A stretch of 64,000 nucleotides of DNA from Lysobacter sp. 5GHs7-4 (GCF_021284765.1 NZ_CP089924.1:248001-312000), one strand, 5' to 3'. Numbered from the stretch's first letter, positions 53,917 through 62,649 are shown. Notes: generated by a model not told the origin, from the letters alone. A program made the numbers and translations.

Positions 53917-54432
53917 ATGATCGAACTTCCCGTCCGCGATCCCTGCGACCTTTGCGAAGGCATGGCCGGTCGCGAACCACGGTGGGCGGTCATAGAGGAA
54001 GCCGAGCACACGCTGACCGTGATCAATCCGTGGCAATTCGAAGTCGGCCAGTGCTGCGTCATCACGCGCCGGCATGTGGCGACCTTGCTCGATCTGTCCG
54101 CGTCGGAATGCGCGGCCGTCATGGCCTCGGCGCAGAGAGTGGCGCAGGCGCTGGTCGCGGCGTATCGGCCGTTGGGCATCCTCACGTTCCAGAACAACGG
54201 CGTGTACAGCGGGCAGGAAACGCCGCACTTCCATTTCCATGTGGTGCCGCGGCAGCCGGGCAGCGATTGGGGCATAGGCCCGCCTCAGCTGGCGACCTTC
54301 GACGGCGCCGGACGCGAACGCGGCGCCTCGCACGATCCCAGCGGGGATGCGCAGCGTCGCGAGCGGGTCCGGGTGTCCGCGCAGCAGCTGACCGAGACGG
54401 CCGCGTTGATCCGTTCGAATCTGCCACAGTGA
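53917..54432 (+). CDS. HIT family hydrolase
   Basis: This 171-residue protein has the histidine triad motif TPHFHFHVVPR (His104, His106, His108) and the N-terminal zinc-type cysteines DPCDLC. HIT proteins hydrolyse nucleotide phosphoramidates or adenylated substrates in the cytoplasm. The C-terminal extension beyond the triad (about 50 residues) is longer than in the smallest members. It lies between two paralogous small membrane protein genes. Confidence 0.9.
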   Translation: MIELPVRDPCDLCEGMAGREPRWAVIEEAEHTLTVINPWQFEVGQCCVITRRHVATLLDLSASECAAVMASAQRVAQALVAAYRPLGILTFQNNGVYSGQETPHFHFHVVPRQPGSDWGIGPPQLATFDGAGRERGASHDPSGDAQRRERVRVSAQQLTETAALIRSNLPQ

Positions 54433-54493
54433 CGTTGCGGTACCGGCGCCGCGGTGGACGTAACGCGGTACCGCCATCGATCAGGAGACCAGC

Positions 54494-54934
54494 ATGCGCA
54501 ATCACCCGGATGCGAATCGTCCCGCAACGGCGCACGGACACGCACGCGCACCGGAGCGCTTCGCGCAGGTCCGGCGCCGCGCGGCCTGCGGCGTCGCGCT
54601 TTGCGCCTTGCTGCCCGCCCATGCGCACGCCTCCGACATGTCGGGCCTGGCGACGATCATGCTGGGTCTGCCGGCGATGCTGGTCGCGGCACTGGTGCTG
54701 GGCCTGATCGCGGCACGGCCCCGGCCGGGCGCGGCGGCGGCCAGCACGGCGATGGCGCTGTTCATCGCCGCGGTGTTGATGCTGTTTTTCCTGCTGCGCG
54801 ATTCGCTGGCCTTGTTTCCGAACTACGCGCTTTTCAGCCTGGCGTTCTACGCGGCATTCGGCATTGCGGCGGCATGCCTCGCGACGATCCTGCGCAAGCA
54901 TGAGGCGCAGAAATCGGAGAACGGCGACGAGTGA
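54494..54934 (+). CDS. Small membrane protein, paralog of the gene at 53450
   Basis: This protein of 146 residues has a longer N-terminus than its paralog, then a signal-like stretch and ASDMSGLATIMLGLPAM, with membrane segments (LVAALVLGLIAARPR, AMALFIAAVLMLFFLLRD, LFSLAFYAAFGIAAACLA). The DSLALFP motif between segments is shared with the protein at 53450. ATG 54494 is preceded by GGAGACC. It follows the HIT gene by 61 bases. Function is unknown. Confidence 0.7.
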   Translation: MRNHPDANRPATAHGHARAPERFAQVRRRAACGVALCALLPAHAHASDMSGLATIMLGLPAMLVAALVLGLIAARPRPGAAAASTAMALFIAAVLMLFFLLRDSLALFPNYALFSLAFYAAFGIAAACLATILRKHEAQKSENGDE

Positions 54935-55006
54935 GCCGTGCGGCACGGTGGACACCGCAGCCTCGTCAGCCCGCCGGGTGACGCGCGATGCGGTTCTCGG
55001 GTGAGC

Positions 55007-56041
55007 TTAGGGGTGGTCCGGGGCGTCGATCGCGGCGGCCAGGGCGGGTTCGCGGCGCGCGATGGCGTCGACCCAGGCCTGGCCTTGCGCGATCTCGTCG
55101 GCGTGCCGTTGCATCGCCAGCGCCAGGTCGTGGGCGCGATCGTCGCGGCCGTAGTCGTGCGTCTGCGCTTTCGAATAGCGGCCCCAGGCCGCGGCGGCCA
55201 GGGCCCGCGGCAGGCCCTGCGGATCCAGGCCCAGATGCGCGGCCGCGCGTTGCAGGCTGGGTTCGGGCTGCGCGAGCAGGGTTTCGAAATCCATGCGCAG
55301 CACACGCGCGGCGTGTGCGCCCTGGGCGTGCGCGGCGAAACGCACGCGTTCGGCCAGCCAGCCCATCGCGCATTGCTGCGGCAGCGACAGCGCGTGCAAG
55401 GCGACGCCGGCGGCATGGCCGCGCGCCTGCAGATCGCATAGCCGTTCGCCGGCGGCGCTGGCCGCGTCCAGCACCGAGGCCGGCGACTTCAGCAAGGTCG
55501 CCAGGTAGGGCCGCAGCGGCATGTCGAGCAGGATCGCGCGCGCATCGGCGCAGCGCTCCAACAACGGCGCGATCAGGCCGTTGCAGCCGCTGGTGGCCTT
55601 GACCACGCTGCGCGTGTGCGGCGACAGCGCGCGGCTCCATTGCGACCACAGCGCGCGCAGCAATTCCGGTGCTTCGGGTTCGGACAAGCGCGACTCGGGA
55701 CGGCCCAGCAGCGGCCAGGCTTCGGCCAGCGTGCGCAACGGCAGCGGCTCGCGCAGGCCTTGCACCTCGGGCCAGGCGCCGAGCACGCGGCTGAGCAGGG
55801 TCGAGCCGCAGTGGCCGATGTGGAAGATCGCATCGGCCGGCCGCGCGCCGGACGCGGCGGCCGGCGGCAGCGAGGCCAGCGGCATCCAGCCGCCTTCGGC
55901 GTTGGCGGGCACGGCGCGATCGTCGAGAAACGCCGCCTCCTCGCGCTGCTGCGCGCTCAGGCGCAACCACAGCACGCGGCGGCCGACCAGGTCGAGCTTG
56001 AACGGCAGCAACTCGGGCAGATCGGCGGGGCTGGCGCTCAT
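55007..56041 (-). CDS. Sulfotransferase-like protein
   Basis: This protein of about 344 residues has a P-loop-like motif HIGHCGSTLLSRVL at residues 74-87, typical of the 5'-phosphosulfate binding loop of sulfotransferases that use PAPS. The downstream DMPLRPYL and LRMDFETLLAQPEPSLQRAAAHLG resemble the second motif and the C-terminal helix region. The family is broad and the acceptor is unknown; some members are not sulfotransferases. ATG 56041 is the chosen start. There is no signal peptide. Confidence 0.72.
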   Translation of the reverse strand: MSASPADLPELLPFKLDLVGRRVLWLRLSAQQREEAAFLDDRAVPANAEGGWMPLASLPPAAASGARPADAIFHIGHCGSTLLSRVLGAWPEVQGLREPLPLRTLAEAWPLLGRPESRLSEPEAPELLRALWSQWSRALSPHTRSVVKATSGCNGLIAPLLERCADARAILLDMPLRPYLATLLKSPASVLDAASAAGERLCDLQARGHAAGVALHALSLPQQCAMGWLAERVRFAAHAQGAHAARVLRMDFETLLAQPEPSLQRAAAHLGLDPQGLPRALAAAAWGRYSKAQTHDYGRDDRAHDLALAMQRHADEIAQGQAWVDAIARREPALAAAIDAPDHP

Positions 56042-56117
56042 GCGCGGCGGGTCGGCGGGGACAGCGCGCAGTGTAGGCGATGCGATGCGCGGGCTGGCGG
56101 GGTAGGACGCGGGTGGC

Positions 56118-56235
56118 CTGGATCCCCGCCTGCGCGGGGATGACGTTCGGTGCATCGTCGGCTTTTGCTCGTTCGCTCTGCTTTTGCTGGTTCGCTCTGC
56201 TTTTGCTCGTCATCCCCGCGCAGGCGGGGATCCAG
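56118..56235. repeat. CATCCCCGCG-type inverted repeat with 19-bp tandem repeat core
   Basis: The outer arms CTGGATCCCCGCCTGCGCG and CGCGCAGGCGGGGATCCAG are exact inverted copies, about 117 bases end to end. Inside lies a direct tandem repeat of GCTTTTGCTCGTTCGCTCT with period 19, starting at 56161 and repeated at 56180 (one base different), with a partial third copy at 56199. No gene overlaps it. Confidence 0.85.
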
Positions 56236-56313
56236 CATGCCGGCGGGGCGTCACGGCCGCAGGCCGGCGACGTATCGCTTCCACCCGGACGATCCTTCGC
56301 CGCGACCTGCGCC

Positions 56314-58857
56314 TCAGGTCCCGCGCGGTTTCGCCCGATGCGTCGCCTTGGCCGTCCACGGATCGTCCGGCCAGGGATGCTTGGGATAGCGGCCCTTCAT
56401 TTCCTTCTTCACTTCCGGATAGGTGCGCTCCCAGAAGCCTTTGAGATCCTGCGTGACTTGCAGCGGCCGGCCTGCCGGCGACAACAGGTGCAGGGTCAGC
56501 GGCACGCGGCCGTCGGCGATGCGCGGCGTGTCGGCCAGGCCGAACAGTTCCTGCAACTTCACCGCCAGCACCGGCGCGGCGACCCCGCCCTCCTCCTCGA
56601 AGGCGTACTCGATGCCGCGCTCCATGCCCGAGGGCACGACGATGCGGGTCGGCGCGAGCGCGTCGATGCGCTGGCGCAGCGACCAGTCCAGGCGCGAACG
56701 CAGCGCTTCGCCGAGTTCGCTTTCGCTCAGCGCGTCCAGACGCGTCTTGCCGGACAGCGCCGGCTTGAGCCAGTCGTCCAGCGTGTCCATGAGCGCGCCG
56801 TCCGACAGCTCCGGCAGTTCGCCCGCCAGCTCGGGCAACCACGCGCGCAGACTGCGCACGCGCGCGCGCCATTGCCGCAGCGACGGCGTCCAGGGCAAGG
56901 CGTCCAGACCGAGCTGGCGCACCGCATCGACCAGGGCGTCGGCGTAGCGCGAGGGATCCGGCCGCGCCAGCGGACGGCTGTCGATGACGATGCGGTCGTA
57001 ACGGCGCTCGCGCACCGCGGCGATCGCACGCGCGTTGGCGTCCCAGACCACGCGGTCCTCGCTGACGAAGCGCTGCGGGAACTCACGCTCCAGGCGCGCC
57101 TCGTCCAGCGGCGCGGCGCGCAGCACGCGCGCGTCGCGCGGATCGTCGCGCAGCTCGCTGATCACCAGCCACGGCTCGCCGTAGACCGCGCTGTCGTCGA
57201 ACAGCTTGGCGCTGCGGCCGTTGGCGAGCTGGTAGCGGTACGCATCGCCGGGATGCTGGCGCGCGATGCGGTCGGGGAACGCGTGCAGCAGCAGATCGCC
57301 CAGCGCATGCGCGGGCACCTGCGACGGTGGCGCGCGATCCACGCGCAGGCGGCGGCGCCACTGCTTGCTGGCTTGGTCCAGCGCGGCCAACGCCGAGCGC
57401 GAAGCCTCGGGCGGCGCACGGCCGGCGCGGAACGCGGCCAGCGCCTGCCAGCGCGCCGCCAGGGCGTCGCCGCCGCTGCGCAACGGATCGCGCGCTTCGA
57501 TCAGCGCCGCCAGGTCGCAGGCCAGCGCGCGTTCGCCGGCGTCGCTGGGCGCCAGCAGCATCGCCGCCAGGCGCGGATGCGTGCCCAGCGCGAGCACGCG
57601 GCGTCCGAACGCGGTGATCGCGCCGCCGTCCAGCGCGCCCAGGCGCTGCAGCAGCTCGCGCGCGGCGGCCAGTGCGCCGCTGGGCGGCGTATCCAGAAAC
57701 CGCAGCGAAGCGTCGCCCCAGGCGGCCAGCTCCAAGGCCAGTCCGGCCAGTTCGACTTGGGCGATCTCGGGCCGGCGCTGCGGCTCCAGACGCTGCGACT
57801 CCGGCCACAGCCGGTAGGCCCAGCCCTCGGCGACGCGGCCGGCGCGGCCGGCGCGCTGGTCGGCCGAGGCCTGCGCGATCGCCACCACGTCAAGGCGCGC
57901 GAAACCGCTGTTGGGGTCGTAACGCGGCTCGCGCGCCAGGCCCGAATCGATCACCACCCGCACGCCCGGCAAGGTCACGCTGGATTCGGCGACGTTGGTG
58001 GCCAGCACCACGCGGCGGCGGCCGTCGGGATCGGGCTGCAATACGCGCGACTGCTGCTCCACCGGCAGTTCGCCGTGCAGCGCCAGCACGTCGACGCCGC
58101 GCAGCGCGTCGCTGGCCTGCAAGGCCGCGTCCACGCGCGCGATCTCGCGCTGGCCGGGCAGGAACACCAGCACGTCGCCGGGATGCTGGCTGAGCGCGTG
58201 TTCGACCGCGCGCTTGGTCTGATGTTCGAGCTTCTCGTCGCGGCGCGCCGGAGAGTGGGCGATGCTCACCGGATAGCTGCGGCCGGCGCTGCTCAGGCGC
58301 GGCGCGTCCAGGAACTGGGCCAGGCGCTCGCCGTCCAGGGTGGCCGACATCACCACGATGCGCAGGTCCTCGCGCAGCGCGGCCTGCACGTCCAGGGCCA
58401 GGGCCAGGCCGAGGTCGGCGGCGAGATGGCGTTCGTGGAATTCGTCGAACAGCAGCGCGCCGACGCCGTCCAGGGTCGGGTCGTCCTGGATCATGCGGGT
58501 GAGGATGCCCTCGGTGACGACCTCGATGCGCGTGCGCGCCGACACCTGGTTCTCGAAGCGGATGCGGTAGCCGACGGTTTCGCCCGCGGCCTCGCCGCGC
58601 TGGCGCGCCATGAACTGCGCGGCGGCGCGCGCGGCGACGCGGCGCGGTTCCAGCATCACGATCTTGCGGCCCTGCAACCACGGCGCGTCCAGCAGCGCCG
58701 GCGGCACCTGGGTGGTCTTGCCGGCACCCGGCGGCGCCTCCAGCACCAGGCGCGGGTGGGCGGCGAGGCTGTCGCGGATCTGCGGCAGCAGGGGATCGAT
58801 GGGAAAGACGGGCGCGGTCACGCGCGCAAGGATACGCGGGGGCGTTGCGCTTGCCAT
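56314..58857 (-). CDS. hrpB: ATP-dependent helicase HrpB
   Basis: This 847-residue DExH-box helicase (DEAH/RHA family) matches bacterial HrpB, whose precise cellular role is not settled (RNA or ribosome related). The Walker A motif is GAGKTT (residues 44-49), followed by DEFHERH near residue 136. LVFLPGQREI, the helicase C-terminal domain and the HrpB-specific C-terminal region ending in WPDDPWTAKATHR are also present. Length fits E. coli HrpB (about 809-840). The start could be ATG 58857 or a nearby internal GTG. Confidence 0.94.
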   Translation of the reverse strand: MASATPPRILARVTAPVFPIDPLLPQIRDSLAAHPRLVLEAPPGAGKTTQVPPALLDAPWLQGRKIVMLEPRRVAARAAAQFMARQRGEAAGETVGYRIRFENQVSARTRIEVVTEGILTRMIQDDPTLDGVGALLFDEFHERHLAADLGLALALDVQAALREDLRIVVMSATLDGERLAQFLDAPRLSSAGRSYPVSIAHSPARRDEKLEHQTKRAVEHALSQHPGDVLVFLPGQREIARVDAALQASDALRGVDVLALHGELPVEQQSRVLQPDPDGRRRVVLATNVAESSVTLPGVRVVIDSGLAREPRYDPNSGFARLDVVAIAQASADQRAGRAGRVAEGWAYRLWPESQRLEPQRRPEIAQVELAGLALELAAWGDASLRFLDTPPSGALAAARELLQRLGALDGGAITAFGRRVLALGTHPRLAAMLLAPSDAGERALACDLAALIEARDPLRSGGDALAARWQALAAFRAGRAPPEASRSALAALDQASKQWRRRLRVDRAPPSQVPAHALGDLLLHAFPDRIARQHPGDAYRYQLANGRSAKLFDDSAVYGEPWLVISELRDDPRDARVLRAAPLDEARLEREFPQRFVSEDRVVWDANARAIAAVRERRYDRIVIDSRPLARPDPSRYADALVDAVRQLGLDALPWTPSLRQWRARVRSLRAWLPELAGELPELSDGALMDTLDDWLKPALSGKTRLDALSESELGEALRSRLDWSLRQRIDALAPTRIVVPSGMERGIEYAFEEEGGVAAPVLAVKLQELFGLADTPRIADGRVPLTLHLLSPAGRPLQVTQDLKGFWERTYPEVKKEMKGRYPKHPWPDDPWTAKATHRAKPRGT

Positions 58858-58890
58858 CGTGGCTGCCGCTCCGCGGCGTGACCGCTTTGC

Positions 58891-58983
58891 GTGGGAGCGG
58901 CGTAAGCCGCGATGGCTCCAGCTCGCCGAGATCGCCGAGGACGTCGTAGCCGGAGCCCATCGCGGCTTACGCCGCTCCCACAG
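58891..58983. repeat. Palindromic repeat between hrpB and tatD
   Basis: GTGGGAGCGGCGTAAGCCGC (from 58891) and GCGGCTTACGCCGCTCCCAC (to 58981) are exact inverted arms, separated by about 50 bases. It lies in the region between the divergent hrpB and tatD starts and would be transcribed as part of one or both leaders. Confidence 0.87.
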
Positions 58984-59047
58984 GAAGCGCGGGAAGCCGC
59001 CAAGCCGGCATTGCTAAACTGCGCCCCTCGCTACCGAACGCTCCCCC

Positions 59048-59842
59048 ATGCAACTGCTCGACATCGGCGCCAACCTCACCCACGACAGCTTCGATCCCGA
59101 CCGCGACGCGGTGCTGCAGCGCGCGCGCGACGCGGGCGTGGCGCAGATGGTGGTGACCGGCGCCAGCCGCGAGCACTCGCCCAAGGCCCTGGCGCTGGCG
59201 CGCAAGCACCCCGGCGAGTTGTACGCGACCGCCGGCGTGCACCCGCATCACGCCACCGAATACACGGCCGAGTGCGACGCCGAGATGCGCGCCCTGCTCT
59301 CGCATGCCGAAGTGGTGGCGGTGGGCGAATGCGGGCTGGACTACTTTCGCGATTTCTCGCCGCGCCCGGCGCAGCGGCGCGCATTCGAGCAGCAGCTGCA
59401 GATCGCGGTCGATACGCGCAAGCCGCTGTTCCTGCACCAGCGCGACGCGCACGCCGACTTCATGGCGACCCTGCGCAACTTCGACGGCCGGCTGGGGCCG
59501 GCGGTGGTGCACTGCTTCACCGGCACGCGCGAGGAACTGTTCGATTATCTCGACCAGGACTGGCACATCGGCATCACCGGCTGGCTCTGCGACGAGCGCC
59601 GCGGGCAGCACCTGCGCGAGCTGGTCAGGAACATTCCGGCGAACCGGCTGATGATCGAAACCGACGCGCCCTACCTGCTGCCGCGCACGGTCAGGCCCGC
59701 GCCCTCGCACCGCCGCAATGAGCCCATGTACCTGGCGCACATCGTCGAGGAACTCGCGCGCGACCGCGGCGAGGACGTCGCCGTCACCGCCGCCAACAGC
59801 ACCGCCACCGCGCGCGCCTTCTTCCGCCTGCCGCCGGTGTAA
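59048..59842 (+). CDS. tatD: TatD family metal-dependent hydrolase
   Basis: This 264-residue protein is close to E. coli TatD, a 3'-5' DNA/RNA exonuclease that is metal-dependent. GVHPHH, FLHQRDAH, VVHCFTGTREE, IGITGWLCDERRG and LIETDAPYLLPR are conserved metal or phosphate-binding segments. The N-terminal DIGANLTHDSF matches TatD itself more than the paralog YcfH/YjjV. The ATG at 59048 is standard for the family. No tatABC genes adjoin it. Confidence 0.92.
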   Translation: MQLLDIGANLTHDSFDPDRDAVLQRARDAGVAQMVVTGASREHSPKALALARKHPGELYATAGVHPHHATEYTAECDAEMRALLSHAEVVAVGECGLDYFRDFSPRPAQRRAFEQQLQIAVDTRKPLFLHQRDAHADFMATLRNFDGRLGPAVVHCFTGTREELFDYLDQDWHIGITGWLCDERRGQHLRELVRNIPANRLMIETDAPYLLPRTVRPAPSHRRNEPMYLAHIVEELARDRGEDVAVTAANSTATARAFFRLPPV

Positions 59843-59869
59843 GGACCAAAAGCGCCGCCCCCGCATTCT

Positions 59870-59896
59870 GTGGGGGCGGCGTGAGCCGCGATCGCG
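59870..59896. repeat. Single palindromic repeat arm
   Basis: A single arm of the GGGGGCGGCGTGAGCCGCGAT type directly after tatD. No partner arm was seen within 100 bases. It lies between tatD and the convergent small gene at 59915. Confidence 0.65.
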
Positions 59897-59914
59897 CCCC
59901 CTGGGCGCCAGCGC

Positions 59915-60163
59915 CTACCGCCCCGCGTCGCCCACCGACGCCAGCAGCATCGCGGCGCACGCCGCACTCGATTCGGCCTGGGCCGCCCCCGCCAGCGAAC
60001 CCGCCACCACGCAGTCCACGGCTGCGTCGTAGGCGGTCGGGCGCACACCGGCCTCGCCCGTCGCGGGCGCCGGGGGCAGGCCCAGGCCGGCGAGCACGAA
60101 CGCCAGCAATCCCAGCCAAGGGATCCGGCGCACGTGTTCGCGCTCAGGGCGCGGCGAAGTCAC
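59915..60163 (-). CDS. Possible small exported protein
   Basis: This open frame of up to 82 residues has a hydrophobic segment (IPWLGLLAFVLAGLGLPPAPA) and then an Ala-rich region with two cysteines (AVDCVVAGS, SAACAAMLL). GTG 60163 would overlap the upstream gene by 20 bases; GTG 60133 gives a more typical signal. It may be co-transcribed with the gene before it. No ribosome binding site is clear, so it may not be expressed. Confidence 0.42.
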   Translation of the reverse strand: MTSPRPEREHVRRIPWLGLLAFVLAGLGLPPAPATGEAGVRPTAYDAAVDCVVAGSLAGAAQAESSAACAAMLLASVGDAGR

Positions 60164-60584
60164 CGCAGCCGTACCAGTTGGCGGTCTGCGCCGCGCCGGC
60201 GATCACCGCGTAGCCGTGCGCCTTGCCGGCGCTGTTCAGGCAGGGCTGGCCGCTGGCGGCCTTGCTGATCCGCACCACCAGCTCGCGCGGCTGGCCGCCG
60301 ACGTTGACGCGCCCGATCAGAGCGTAGCGGTCGGGCTTGATTGGGACCTGCGAGTCCTGGGTCAGGTTGCCGTAGGCGACGCCGACCAGCTGCGGCACCA
60401 CCAAGTGATAGCGCGCGGGCTTGACGCTGGTGTCCATGATCAGCCCCCAGCCTTGGTTGCCGCCGCGGAACACCGCTGCGGGATAGCCGGCGGCCACCGG
60501 ATCGGCCGAGCGCACCGGCGCCGGCCAGGACGCGAGCACGCTGGCCAGGCCCAAGCCGACGATCGCGACGACGAGTACACGCAT
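60144..60584 (-). CDS. Exported hypothetical protein
   Basis: This 146-residue protein has a signal peptide (LVVAIVGLGLASVLASWPA). The mature part has strands such as YHLVVPQLVGVAYGN and PRELVVRISK and two cysteines (GQPCLNSA, WYGCGDF) that could form a disulfide. An AGGAGCG ribosome binding site precedes the ATG. No family is recognised. The neighbouring sigma factor gene, ending 82 bases upstream on the same strand, may or may not control it. Confidence 0.65.
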   Translation of the reverse strand: MRVLVVAIVGLGLASVLASWPAPVRSADPVAAGYPAAVFRGGNQGWGLIMDTSVKPARYHLVVPQLVGVAYGNLTQDSQVPIKPDRYALIGRVNVGGQPRELVVRISKAASGQPCLNSAGKAHGYAVIAGAAQTANWYGCGDFAAP

Positions 60585-60665
60585 GGAGCGCTCCTGTAGA
60601 CGGCGACGGCGGCGCTGCCGTCTTCCGTTACAACGCGCGAGCGCGGGCGGTGTGAAGCCCGCGCC

Positions 60666-61571
60666 TCAGGCGATCGCCGGAGCGTCCAGCGCGGCCAGCT
60701 TGTCGGGATTGCGCATGATGTAGATGCGGGTGGCGCGGCCGTGCGCGTCGTAGGCGAACGACAGCGAGGCCTCGACGCGGCCGTCGTGTTCCAGGATCAC
60801 GCCGCGCGCGCCGTTGAGGTCGGACACGGTCCAGCGGTACTCGCCCCAGTACTGGCGCAGCGAGCCGAGCACGAAATCCAGCACCTGCTCGCGCCCGTGC
60901 ATCACGTCCAGGCGCGTGGGCACCTTGCCGCCGCTGTCGGCGCGCAGTTCGATGTCGTCGGCCAGCAGCGCGGCGAAGGCGTCGGTGCGGCCGCTGACGA
61001 TGGCGCTCTCGAATGCGCTCAGCAGCTGATCCTGGCGCTGCAACGGCGTGGCGTGGCGCACGTCGGCGCGCTCGACGTGGGCCTTGGCGCGCGAGACCAG
61101 CTTGCGGCAGGCGGCTTCCTGCAGGTCCAGGGCCTGCGCGATCTGCGCATAGGGCTGGTCGAAGATTTCGTACAGCAGGTAAGCCGCCCGCTCCTTCGGC
61201 GTCAGCCGTTCCAGCAGCAGCAGGAAGGCGGTGCTCAAGGACGAGGCCAGCGACAACGCGGCTTCGGGATGATCGTCGCTGGCGCTGTGGATGGGCTCGG
61301 GCAGCCAGGAACCGACGTAGTCCACGCGGCTGCGATGGGCCGAGCGCAGCAAGTCGACGCTGCGCCGGGTGCAGGTGGTGGTGAGCCAGGCGGCGGGGTT
61401 GGCGATGGCGGCGTGATCGGCCTCGCGCCATTTCAGATAGGTGTCCTGCACCGCGTCCTCGGCGTCGGCGCGCGAGCCGAGGATGCGGTAGGCCAGGCCG
61501 GTCAGCAGACCGCGCTGGCTCTCGAACGTGGCCGCGACCGCGGCCGCCTGCGGCGGAGTGGCCTGCGCCAT
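60666..61571 (-). CDS. ECF41-type RNA polymerase sigma factor
   Basis: This 301-residue extracytoplasmic-function sigma factor has sigma2 (about 18-85, LAYRILGSRADAEDAVQDTYLKW), sigma4 (about 115-170, LTPKERAAYLLYEIFDQPYAQIAQAL) and a SnoaL-like C-terminal extension (about 180-300). The extension carries two ECF41 hallmarks: DSGGK (212-216, for DGGGK) and NPDKL (288-292). In this group the extension acts in place of an anti-sigma factor, modulating activity. Its ATG and the stop codon of the AhpD-like gene share one base (TGATG), so the two are coupled. A sequence matching the ECF41 promoter precedes the AhpD-like gene, suggesting autoregulation. Confidence 0.9.
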   Translation of the reverse strand: MAQATPPQAAAVAATFESQRGLLTGLAYRILGSRADAEDAVQDTYLKWREADHAAIANPAAWLTTTCTRRSVDLLRSAHRSRVDYVGSWLPEPIHSASDDHPEAALSLASSLSTAFLLLLERLTPKERAAYLLYEIFDQPYAQIAQALDLQEAACRKLVSRAKAHVERADVRHATPLQRQDQLLSAFESAIVSGRTDAFAALLADDIELRADSGGKVPTRLDVMHGREQVLDFVLGSLRQYWGEYRWTVSDLNGARGVILEHDGRVEASLSFAYDAHGRATRIYIMRNPDKLAALDAPAIA

Positions 61572-62008
61572 CAGTGCCTCGACACCTGGATCCGGTTCCA
61601 CAGATTGATCATCGCCACGGTCGAGGTCAGCACGCCGATCTCATTGTCGCTGAAGTGCTGGCGCAGGCGCGCGCGCAACGGTCCCAGTTCGGTGTCGGCC
61701 TGCAGCCGGGTCAGCGCCTCGGTCCACTCCAGCGCGGCGCCCTCGCGCGCGCTGAAGTCCGCGACCGCGCGCCAGTCGGCCAGGACCTGCAGGCGCTCGC
61801 CGGTTTCGCCGTCCTCCAGCGCCTCGCGGGTGTGCAGCTTGATGCAGTAGTCGCAGCCGTTGAGCTGCGAGGCGCGCAGCTGCACCAGATGATGCAGGCC
61901 GCGCTCCAGGCCGTGGCTGTCCATGGCGCGGTGCACGCTGCCCAGGGCCTGCAGCACGTCGGGGATCTCGCGCTGGTAGTTGATCGGGCGTGCGGCGGTG
62001 TCGTTCAT
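61571..62008 (-). CDS. AhpD-like carboxymuconolactone decarboxylase family protein
   Basis: This 145-residue protein has the AhpD-type redox motif CDYCIKLHTREA (Cys52, Cys55, His59). Relatives reduce peroxiredoxins or are peroxidase partners; a decarboxylase role is unlikely given the CxxC. Genes of the carboxymuconolactone decarboxylase family next to ECF41 sigma factors are the expected partners and regulon members. It is translationally coupled to the sigma factor gene and preceded by an ECF41-type promoter. Confidence 0.88.
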   Translation of the reverse strand: MNDTAARPINYQREIPDVLQALGSVHRAMDSHGLERGLHHLVQLRASQLNGCDYCIKLHTREALEDGETGERLQVLADWRAVADFSAREGAALEWTEALTRLQADTELGPLRARLRQHFSDNEIGVLTSTVAMINLWNRIQVSRH

Positions 62009-62050
62009 GTCGGGCTCCAGTAATGACGGACCGTTCCGTCTTACTGGGTC

Positions 62051-62077
62051 GACGATCCAGCCCGCGGCCGTGTGACA
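62051..62077 (-). promoter_or_regulatory. ECF41-type promoter of the AhpD-sigma operon
   Basis: On the minus strand TGTCACA (62077-62071) and CGTC (62054-62051) are separated by exactly 16 bases. This is the published ECF41 promoter form, TGTCACA-N16-CGTC, as I recall it. It ends 42 bases before the AhpD-like start, giving an expected leader of about 35 bases. The coincidence with an ECF41 sigma gene in the same operon makes it convincing. Confidence 0.8.
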
Positions 62078-62094
62078 TGCCACCGCGCGATCGA

Positions 62095-62592
62095 TCAGTA
62101 GACCGCCAGGTCGCCGCAGCCGCGCAGCGCGTCCATGCCTTCCACGTGCACGCTGACGCTGTGCTGGTGCGGACGGTCGCCGTCGTCGGTGCAATCCTTG
62201 CGCAGGATCTCGATGGTCATCGGCTTGGCGCCCTGCGGCGTTTGCAGTTCGCCGGACAGGACGATCAGCGAGCTGGGCGCATCGGCGGGCTGGCCGCGGT
62301 ACAGCGCGTGGCCGTCGGCGCGGTAGCTGCCGCTGCCCCAGACCAGGGCGACGCTGTGGTCCATGCCGCCACGGGCCTGGATGTCGACCGACCAATGCTC
62401 GCCCAGGCCCTTGAACGCGGGCACCGGGCTGACCTGGCCGACCTGGTCGGCGCCGATCTTGCCGCGCGGCGCTACCGCGGGCGAGGTCTCAGCGGGCGCG
62501 GGTTCGGCCGTGGCGGCGGTCTTGCCGGGGTCGGTGGCGGCACAGCCGGCCAGGCTCAGGCTGAGGACGGCGAGGCAGGGGATCAGGCGCAT
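62095..62592 (-). CDS. Predicted lipoprotein (COG3650-like)
   Basis: This 165-residue protein has a signal peptide with lipobox LAGC followed by an Ala/Pro-rich linker and a domain (about residues 55-165) with EHWSVDIQARG, GSGSYRADGHALYRG, LIVLSGELQ and paired Cys residues (RKDCTDDGD, LRGCGDLAVY). It resembles the COG3650-type heat-shock lipoprotein HslJ-adjacent domain, but only weakly. Function is unknown. It is upstream of the ECF41 operon, same strand. Confidence 0.7.
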   Translation of the reverse strand: MRLIPCLAVLSLSLAGCAATDPGKTAATAEPAPAETSPAVAPRGKIGADQVGQVSPVPAFKGLGEHWSVDIQARGGMDHSVALVWGSGSYRADGHALYRGQPADAPSSLIVLSGELQTPQGAKPMTIEILRKDCTDDGDRPHQHSVSVHVEGMDALRGCGDLAVY

Positions 62593-62649
62593 GGGTCGCT
62601 CCGGGCGGTTCGTGGCGCCCAGTAGACCGCAGACCGCGTGGCCGGCGGG

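Noticed and set aside
56080..58881. 933-codon open frame on the plus strand opposite hrpB
   Set aside because: Antisense to hrpB, whose helicase motifs are all present on the minus strand.
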